This document shows positions 56,450-64,000 of a stretch of 64,000 nt of DNA, piece after piece. The DNA is from Trileptium ribeirensis (taxonomy: Eukaryota; Nematoda; Enoplea; Enoplida; Thoracostomopsidae), in contig JASANE010001803.1 in the NCBI GenBank assembly GCA_030248225.1, positions 41,050 to 105,049 of the forward strand, given 5' to 3'. The position numbers and the translations under genes were made by a program. The stretch's first letter is position 1. Each line of letters opens with the position of its first letter. Below the pieces are notes generated by a model that saw nothing but the letters and a program-made list of their open reading frames with translations, was not told the DNA's origin and searched no databases.

Positions 56450-57507
56450 TTAGGGCGGGGGTCTAAAAGAAAAGAGCCTGGAGTTACGCCCATCAGGATT
56501 ACATGGTCTCTGCGGTGTTATAACAAGTGTCATAAAATTCTTATACTAGCGCTATTTGTTTCAATAGCTGCTTCATATATAACATTAGTAGATTGTAAAA
56601 AGCACGTGCTGCGTAGAAAAGAAATGCGTGCTTGCAATGAATAAATATGCTATCTTTTAATATTTTTCGTATTTGAAAAGATACAAGATTTTTTCGGAAA
56701 AACAGAAGGCAGCCGTCAAACATTTTTGAAATAGCGTCAAATATTCTACAAACATATCCCAATGCGAGGACTGTTTTGTTATAAAATATTTTGTTAAAGT
56801 TAGTAAATTAACTAAAATGTGGAAGTTAATTTTAATAATAAATTTCTGAAATCAATCTATTTGGATTTAGAAAAACGATTTTGTGTCCAAGGAAATGAAG
56901 GTTCCACAAAACTAACAACCTACGATTTTAAACTCATTTTTGCGCTTATGACTACTTCTCGTCAGAAACATAGTTGTCCAAGTTTTGTCGGGGGACATAG
57001 ACGATTACGGGCGGGAGGCGGAACTGGTGGTACGTGGTTATGGTAAAGGATAGATGGTTCCGGCAGGAAAAGAGTTAGCGAAGGCAGGCCAAAAGGGTGA
57101 CCAATAATTTCCCAATTTCCCCATTTTTTCTTTAAATATTCGTAACTTTGCTCATAACTGTTTAAAAATTTTGCACGCCCTGGGTGCGTTGGGGGATGGG
57201 GCAACATGTGTATCCTAAACACGGCTTACGGGTAAGACTTACCCTTCTACCCCACTATTGACACCCATGTTTATACATGCTACAACACATCAGTACATGT
57301 TTAAATTCCGTGTACATTCGGAATATTTGAGACTATATATTTTGAATTTTATTCTGAACTGATTTTTTATTAAATAACTTACGAGGCAGATGTAAGTTGC
57401 TAAATTTTAAATTAGTCCGTAGAACGGTAAACTAATTTGAGACAGTACATAATTATTGTTCTTTCAACACTGTCATTAAATTATTGTGCAGAAATAACCC
57501 CAAATAG
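56450..57507. other. No supported gene
   Basis: Short ORFs (56441-56644, 56819-57046 and a minus ORF 56962-57222) show no recognisable domains. Confidence 0.4.
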
Positions 57508-57515
57508 TTATGTTC

Positions 57516-58455
57516 TAGAGGTGAAAACGGGCCTGGATTTTCAGGCTCGGCCCGGCCCGGCCCGTTGACAAGAAAGTTAGGCCCGGCCCGGCCCGTGTCG
57601 AAAAAATTTAGGCCCGGCCCGGCCCGTTAAACACTGAAGCAGGCTCGGCCCGGCCCGGCCCGTTGGCCAATAAGGTTGGCCCGGCACGGCCCGTTTAGGC
57701 CCGTTTTCCATTTTTTTAATTTAATAAAAAACACATAGTTTTAATTTAAATAAACTGTTTATATGACACTTTCAATTTGCATTCGATGTTGAGGACTGAA
57801 ATCAAATGACGGAGTGTATCAAAGGTGGGGTCCCTGAGGTTCTCCAAATTTATAAAATGGTACCCTCTACTCGTGACAGTTTCAACTACTCATAACCAAT
57901 TAGAATTCGTATATTGGTGCTTTTGAAACCGATTCACTCTAAATTAGTGCAAAATCACCAGTATTTATTCACAGTAGCAAGCAATATAGCTATATACATA
58001 TGTTTGGCACTGCATTTGAGAAAACTATTCACCACCAAAGAATCGTCAACCGTTGAAGGGTGCAAGCTCGTTCGCCGCTTTTCAACAACTCGGTCCACCA
58101 CACTAAAGCTCCGCTCACTGGGCACTCGAGGCTGGCACTGGGATGACTTTTCGAGCCACCATAGCCAATTTAGTAAATTCCATGATATGCAATATATGAC
58201 ATCAAATAACGTAACAAGTTATGCGACAAAAATTGAGCATTTAAAACTGTTTCAAGCACATAATGACAGCGAAAAATAGTTAAAATTAAATTTTTTAGCA
58301 AGTCAAAACAACGATACACAAACCATAAACCATAAGCAAGTGTTTTCCAACGGGCCTAAACGGGCCGGGCCTAAACGGGCTTTTTCTGAAAAAGTAGGCC
58401 CGGCCCGTTTCGAAAAAGGGCCGGGCCGGGCTACGGGCTTAAAATCTCACCTCTA
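57516..58455 (-). mobile_element. hAT-superfamily DNA transposon remnant with 8-bp target duplication
   Basis: Terminal inverted repeats TAGAGGTGA (57516-57524) and TCACCTCTA (58447-58455), of the hAT TAGxGxTG type, are flanked by identical TTATGTTC at 57508-57515 and 58456-58463. An 8-bp duplication is the hAT hallmark. Both subterminal regions are arrays of GGCCCGGCCC. The inside keeps a transposase C-terminal piece. At 940 bp this is an internally deleted, non-autonomous copy. Confidence 0.85.
58020..58168 (-). pseudogene. hAT transposase C-terminal dimerisation fragment
   Basis: On the minus strand, one frame reads LAMVARKVIPVPASSAQ (58168-58118). After a frameshift the next reads SERSFSVVDRVVEKRRTSLH (about 58116-58057). 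The ASSA-x-SER-x-FS block followed by R-R-xx-L is the conserved dimerisation motif of hAT transposases. The catalytic domain is missing. Confidence 0.75.
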
Positions 58456-58692
58456 TTATGTTCTGACAAATTTGTAGCACATTTTCTTGCCTTTGTCATC
58501 TAGTGGAAGTATGTTATTTGCCTTGGAAAGGGCGCCACTGAATACTAGTACCAACCCTCTTATAAATAGTGTGTATGGATGGATAAATTATGAAGTTCCC
58601 TGTTGATTGTTGTAACAAATTGATAAATTATATATTATCCGGATTAAAATTTATACGAGTTATAACAAGTTTCTATGTTGCCTGCCTTAAAA

Positions 58693-59985
58693 CCCTTTAA
58701 CGCCCGAATTAATTTGTGTGCCGTGCAATGTTTGACAATATCAAGCCGGCGCCAGGGATCGGACCAGAGTGAAAGGGTTAAAGTGGCGCACGCTAACCAA
58801 TGAATTATCTAGGAGCTGTTGCCCGGTTTCTTAAAGAACTTCGCAAAGCAAACGAATAACACACGTGGAAACAGATTTTATACGATAAACACAGTCAACA
58901 CAACAGTTCATAGCCTAAGCTGTACACATTTGTGCACAGTGGGCATGAAAGGATTAGCCCTTTAACGCCCGAATTAATTTGTGTACCGTGCCATGTTTGA
59001 CAAATTAAAGCTGGCGCCAGGGATCGAAGCCGGGATGAACGAGCAAAAGTGGCGTACGCTATACACTAGAGCTACCCAGGTGCTGTTGCTCGGTTTATTA
59101 AGGAACCTCGCAAAATAAACGAATAACAACGCATGTGCAAATAGATATTATGCGGCAAACACAGTCAACGCAACATTTCACAATCTTAGCTGTACATATT
59201 TGTGCACAGTGTATATTAAATGGTTAGTCAAGCAATAGGCTAAATTTTTATTAACCCTTTAGCATCCGAATTTATTTGAGTACCGTGCCATGTTTGACAA
59301 TCTGAAATCGGCGCCAGGGATCCAACCCGGATTGAATGAGTGAAAGCGCCGTATGCTAGACAACTGAGCTATCTAGGACACGTTTTTTGGTTCCTCAAGA
59401 AACCTCGCAAAGCAAACGAATAACAAAATAAGTGCAAGCAGGCATTATGCGACCAACACAGTCAACAGAACAGGTCACAATACGAGCTGTACACATTTGT
59501 GCACAGCTGGCGTTAAAGGGTTAAGAAACCGAGCAACAGCTCCTGGATAGTTCAGTTGTTTACCGTACGCCACTTTCACCCGCTAAACCCGAATCCGATC
59601 CCTCGCGCGGCTTGAGTTTGTCAATCATGGAACAGTAGATATATCAAATAGGGCGCTAGAGGGAAAATCAAAGCTTAGCCTATTGCACTAATCGAAATTT
59701 AGCTTATTGCTTGAAACTCTTTAACGCCCACTGTGCACGTTTGGGTACAGCTCCGATTGTGATCTGTTGTGTTGACTGTGTTTGTCGTATAATGTCTCTT
59801 TGCACGTGCGTTGTTATTCCTTTGTTTTCCGAGGTTCCTTTAGATACCGAGGAAAAGTTCCTAGATAGATCAGTAATTTAGCGTGCGCCAATTTCAAACG
59901 TTTAACCCGGGTTTGATCCTGGCGCCGGCTTGAATTTGTCAAACATGGCGCAGTACACAAAATAATTCGGGCGTTTTGAAGAGTT
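58693..59985. mobile_element. Cluster of five piggyBac-type MITE copies carrying a tRNA-like module
   Basis: Copies lie at about 58693-58952, 58958-59226, 59255-59520, 59525-59652 (partial, inverted) and 59709-59985 (inverted). Ends are CCCTTTA(A/G)C(G/A)(C/T)CC and its inverse GGCGTTAAAGGG. The copy 59255-59520 (266 bp) is flanked on both sides by TTAA (59251-59254 and 59521-59524), the piggyBac target site. Each copy contains TGGCGCCAGGGATC and, on the complementary strand, a tRNA-like stretch with A-box TAGCTCAGTTGTC and B-box-like GGGTTGGATCCC. A further partial copy is at about 62,275-62,420. Confidence 0.7.
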
Positions 59986-60029
59986 ACTCAAGATTTATCA
60001 TATTGCTTTACTAATCAAAATTAAACCTA

Positions 60030-61870
60030 TTGCTGGACTAAAGTAGGGCCAAAATATTCCAAAACACGAAACATACACCAGCATAGTGTAACCTACGTGG
60101 TCTTAGGGGTGTTTAGTCCCACCGTACATTACACACCATCTAACTGCACGTTACTACACGATACTCCAATGCGAGCACCAAGGGCTATTTACTTTATGAG
60201 CTTATTCTTACGGCCTTAGTATGTCACCACTTATCATAAACTCGTTTATTTCTATCAGTACAACACAATTCAAATAATACACATATAAGACAAATAAACG
60301 GCTGAACCGTACTCACCTTGATTGAGCAGCTTCTGAGGCCGACTGAGGCCCTGATCTAACTGCGCAACCGCTTAAATAACTTTTCTAAACCCTATTTCTT
60401 GGAACTCAAAAGAAAGCCAGTTCTGAAATCTCTCTAACCCTTTAATTTTTAATATAATGGTTGCCAACCGGGTTGTGAATTCTTAGAATTGTAAAATTCG
60501 CTCTCTAACATAAATTTTAATTTTTGCGTTAGAGAACCCCTTTTTATGAAATTCTTGGAATCCCTAACTCAAAACAATTTTCGTGAAAATCCAGCAGAAA
60601 TACACTTACATATCCGCTAATGTAAGTGTAATAGTTAAGGCACCCAGGGGCTACACTCAAATCCAATATGTAACCTAAACTATAGCCCCGGCACACAAAT
60701 TTTAAAAATTTATATTATTTTAAACTCCCAAAAAGTTATAATTTCACGAATTTATGAAAATCGTATTGCCAGAAATGACCGAGGGGATGAGGTCTGTAAC
60801 TCCTTAACTGGTGGGCCAAATGATGCCAAATTTGGTATGTATAATCCACATAGTGACCTATGGCATTTGGCTTCAAAATTCGCCTATGCCCAATCCATCC
60901 CCCTGCCCATTTTCACACAATTTCTATAATTCTTAAAAGTTCTTTTTAATGTGATGGGAAAATTGTGATCTCAAAACTATTGCTATTTTCTAGCAATTAC
61001 ACATGTTACATACGCCTCACACATGATGCACAAAACAAACAACTTACAAACAAAACATTGTACATTCAATTACACCCGGTTCGCACGTAATGGAGAAGGC
61101 AAACAACTGCACACATATAAAGAAACCACCAATGAATTATACAGTTGTAAACAGACGAAATGTAGTAAACAAAATACACAACTCATACATATTACACACA
61201 AGGCCTAGACTTTCCCACCGTAGTTCACGACGTGTAGCGGTTATGGTTATGACATAAGACAATATGCTTTACACGATGGAACTTTTCCCACGGCAACACA
61301 TCGTTACATTACCCCCTCCGTCACGCAAAAATTTGTCCCCAAATTTTCCTTAACTTTTGTTAATATGCCATTATCCACATCGCAAACAACAATCAATAAA
61401 ATGCAACCATTCACTCAAGATTCAGTTACTAACAAATCAATCAAAGTAATCATTCATTATACGGCAATGATTTATATCAGTCAGGGTCTTCTTTTAACGA
61501 AATAGTCTTTTTTAACCATTGTCCATAGGCTATCGAGTTGAAACCAATTAACGACCGCAATATTAATCACCAACGCCATGCTGTACCATACTGGCGCAAA
61601 ACCACGGTAATTATTCTTTATAAAATTTATAACTTCCGGATAGATATACCATGGCCACAATATACGCACGCAGTAATTGCACAAACCACCGTGAATACCA
61701 AAATGTTCCTTCGGGATATGATGTGAAGTAGATACTGGCCAATTTGCCACGACCGGAGGAAGAGTAATATATTTGGCCAACAATTACGTTTGCAGATACT
61801 TGAGCGTTCAACGCAATCCACAATTACCATTCACAGACAACCATCATTCGTACACAAGATCTTGTTATGA
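60030..61870 (-). mobile_element. LTR-like repeat, minus orientation, longest copy
   Basis: Contains the reversed leader GGCTGAACCGTACTCACC (60,300), GCGCAACCGCTTAAATAA, TCCAGCAGAAATACACTTAC (60,592), GGCAACACATCGTTACATTA (61,291) and the end block ATTCACAGACAACC (61,831). It matches the copies at 20-22 kb and 26 kb. No internal coding region is adjacent, so it may be a solo LTR. ORFs on both strands across 61,481-61,830 are shadows of the repeat. Confidence 0.6.
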
Positions 61871-62274
61871 ACTTGAATTCCACGATCAGTGTAACATAAG
61901 ACACACAAACTAAATACACCCTAAGAACATTATACAACAAAAATAATACTTTGCATACTAATTTACAATAGTTCCTTAAACGGAACATCTAATACTGTAT
62001 AAATTAACTTGTCTACTAAATCAACCTAAACTAGGCGATACTTAATTTTTAAAAAAATAATCGAGATCAAAATTCAGTTTTTAAATGATCTTTTATACTA
62101 CAGATCTCATGTGAAAGATTCAGTGATTACTTAAAATTTGTGTCATTTGCCTTGGCACCAATTTTACAGTTAACGTGTAGGTTTCGCGGGCATGATACTG
62201 ATCCCTAAAAGTAAAAAATGCTATTTTTCAGCTAAAGGCCTACTCGGAAGTAATTTTACGGAAATTTTACTTTA
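61871..62274. other. No supported feature
   Basis: AT-rich non-coding sequence. Confidence 0.4.
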
Positions 62275-62420
62275 CCCATTTATGCCCAATTAATTTTTGT
62301 ATTCACAATATTTGACCAACTCAAGCTGGCGCCAGGGATCAAGCGGACTTGCCGTGAAACTTGTCCACGCAAACCACTTAACTATCTGGAAGTCGTTGCT
62401 CGGTTCCCTAAAAAGCCTCA
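62275..62420. repeat. Partial copy of the MITE/tRNA-like family
   Basis: Shares GCTGGCGCCAGGGATC, the CCACTTAACTATCTGGAAG tRNA-like part and TTGCTCGGTTCCCTAA with the cluster at 58.7-60.0 kb. The ends are decayed (CCATTTATGCCC). Confidence 0.55.
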
Positions 62421-63439
62421 CACTGAAACAACTTTGTTAGCGTTAAATTTGAGCTATCTCTGAATTATTTCTCTCAGCAATAATAAAAAAATAAAAAAAC
62501 ATCTGCCACTACAGAGACAGCTTACTAAAATAAATCCGTCATGTTCCCGGGCGGTTCTGTTCGCAACGATTTCAGATTTTTACTGCAACCATACATGGTG
62601 TATTATTTGTATAAAAATGCTATATACAGATATCTGGCTAGTCCAAAGTGGGGTGGAGTTTTTGGCTGCCCCGGCAGCACTTAGGTGTTCCCGGTTCCTA
62701 CACTCGACAAAGATTCGGGCACCCCCGGCTCAAAGCCCCCTGCTGAGAGAAATAAACGTCTAAACGCAACACAGTCCGGCAAAAAATGTCCCTCCCGGGA
62801 GGCGAGCCGGCACCCGGGTCAGATCCCCGGCTATAATTTCCGAGGTTTGGACTAGCTAGGATATACATTATACATATACAATGCATACGTATAAAATACA
62901 TACACGTACATATATCTAAACACATATACATATACCCATACATACATACATATACACACATATATGTATAGTCAATACATACACAAAAATGTTTTTATTC
63001 ATATACACATTTTCACTGTATACTATATACTATATATATACGATGAAATTATATAATATTTAGCCGCTCCTAAAAAATTTGTTGTTCTAAGAGCATTATA
63101 AAAGCTGTTGTGTAGTATGTATTTGATGCATGCGTGAGTGCAGTGTTTGATTCATTTTCTACATTAAAAACATCTGCAACACTTCTTCAACCAATCGCAA
63201 AAAATTTCTTTTTTTTATTTATTCAAGCAACAAACTGCTTGCAAAGGCTTTTATTCCTTAATTGGCTAGACACTACAGACAGCCAAAACAACAACTCAGC
63301 CTGCCACCTTTATATGCCGCATTATATATAAATATTATGTATATTTTATATATTTTATATATTTTCATATATACCTTACATAAATGTATATTTATTTACA
63401 TATATTGTATATATATATTATTTTTTTGAGGAGCCGAGG
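62421..63439. other. Non-coding; C/G-rich patch and AT/CA microsatellites
   Basis: 62,690-62,850 is a locally C/G-rich segment (for example GAGCCGGCACCCGGGTCAGA) of unknown origin, perhaps a tRNA-derived repeat. 62,860-63,060 and 63,300-63,430 are ACATATAC/TATATTT microsatellites. Confidence 0.4.
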
Positions 63440-63749
63440 TCACGCAGGGACATGAATTCCCCTGCGTGATTATTTCAAAAATATGTTGAGGCACACAGGG
63501 ACACTGCACCCCCTGTGTGTCTATTTTATTCACTTGTAAACGGCACACAGGGACATTATACCCCCTGTGTGTCAGTTTTTTTATAACTTAGCGGCGCATA
63601 CGAGACTTAAAACCCCTCGTATGTCGTCAAAAAAATAATTCAACAAGGCACGAGGACAACGGCAGACGCACAAGGACATAAATTCTCCTTGTGGGTCACC
63701 TAGGGTAACCTTAAAAAACTAGGTCTGGCGATTAAAACCCGTCGGATCT
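63440..63749. repeat. Array of six hairpins with co-varying stems
   Basis: Stem pairs: TCACGCAGGG/CCCTGCGTGA (63440/63460), GGCACACAGGG/CCCTGTGTGTC (63490/63511), GGCACACAGGG/CCCTGTGTGTC (63542/63563), GCATACGAG/CTCGTATGT (63596/63616), CACAAGG/CCTTGTG with outer GAC/GTC (63669/63687), and AGGTCTGGCG/CGTCGGATCT (63721/63740, three G-U pairs). Loops are about 9-11 nt and similar: the first five start AC and the sixth starts AT. Spacing is about 50-70 nt. The stem sequence changes between units but both arms change together. Confidence 0.8.
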
Positions 63750-64000
63750 CAAAACAAAACTAGGTCGTTGGGTTTCTATTCTAGGGATAGGTCAAACTTC
63801 CATGACTTTTAGACTATATAAAGAAATTATTTTTTTGACAGAATTAGATTTTTTTGATTTCATTAATAATAATATTTCATCATTTCATAATGATACTTAA
63901 TTTACAAATGGAAATTATTTTATTCACATTAAGATGAATTTTATACGACACAAATTAACAAAATTTCAGTAAAAGATATAGCTATTTGAACAAACCGATA
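63750..64000. other. AT-rich end of window, no supported feature
   Basis: No ORF, repeat unit or RNA gene seen. Confidence 0.4.

Noticed and set aside
57540..57700. CpG island promoter
   Set aside because: The GC peak consists of GGCCCG repeats inside the hAT terminal region, mirrored at the other end.
62690..62850. Ribosomal RNA fragment
   Set aside because: C/G-rich but no recognisable conserved rRNA core sequence.
63440..63749. CRISPR array or bacterial terminators for the hairpin array
   Set aside because: Stem sequences vary, no cas genes or bacterial context, and no consistent U-tracts.

Overview
The window reads as nuclear DNA of an invertebrate metazoan. It is AT-rich, has GT-AG introns and in-frame multi-exon genes, and is packed with eukaryotic transposable elements: Polinton/Maverick, DIRS/Ngaro-type, hAT, piggyBac-like MITEs, tRNA-derived repeats and LTR-like copies. 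I cannot name the species. Nothing bacterial is present.

Layout. (1) About 1-9,840 is the right part of a decaying Polinton/adintovirus-type endogenous DNA virus, cut by the window's left edge. In order it carries a protein-primed family B DNA polymerase (broken, with its palm motif C deleted), a retroviral-type integrase with a C-terminal chromodomain, a packaging ATPase, a small basic protein, a conserved hypothetical, a NADAR-domain protein, a TATA-binding-protein-like protein, a minor capsid-type protein, a tiny lysine-rich protein, the major capsid protein and a one-pass membrane protein. An intact acidic, Cys-rich gene lies on the opposite strand. Several + strand gene junctions share the motif TTCTTAAAAAGGTTTAAT, whose TAA often doubles as the stop codon of the gene before it. 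A virus-encoded TBP-like factor plus a repeated promoter-like motif is the most interesting combination in this region.

(2) About 9,840-16,600 is non-coding, with diverged tandem repeats. (3) About 16.6-20.1 kb and 29.5-33.8 kb are two copies of one segmental duplication in the same orientation. Each carries a two-exon coding tail (exons of 325 and 217 nt) on the minus strand; only the right copy keeps an extra ~0.8 kb with a small predicted two-exon gene. Between them lie LTR-like repeats in inverted arrangement around a degraded interior. (4) 33.8-34.2 kb is a palindromic minisatellite. (5) 35.8-39.3 kb is a degraded DIRS/Ngaro-type retroelement.

(6) 40.9-55.6 (perhaps 55.9) kb holds one large host gene on the + strand. 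It has at least six exons, joined by phase-1 introns, and encodes a long low-complexity N-terminus, a Cys cluster, two membrane segments and a Pro-rich tail with a PPxY motif. One of its exons has been tandemly copied inside the preceding intron. (7) 55.9-62.4 kb is a transposon graveyard: a foldback element, a hAT element with 8-bp target duplications, a cluster of TTAA-flanked MITEs containing a tRNA-like module, and another LTR-like copy. (8) 63.44-63.75 kb is an array of six hairpins whose stem sequences differ from unit to unit while pairing is kept, an unusual structure that none of the other features explains.

All family calls come from reading motifs in the translated sequence; no database search was possible.
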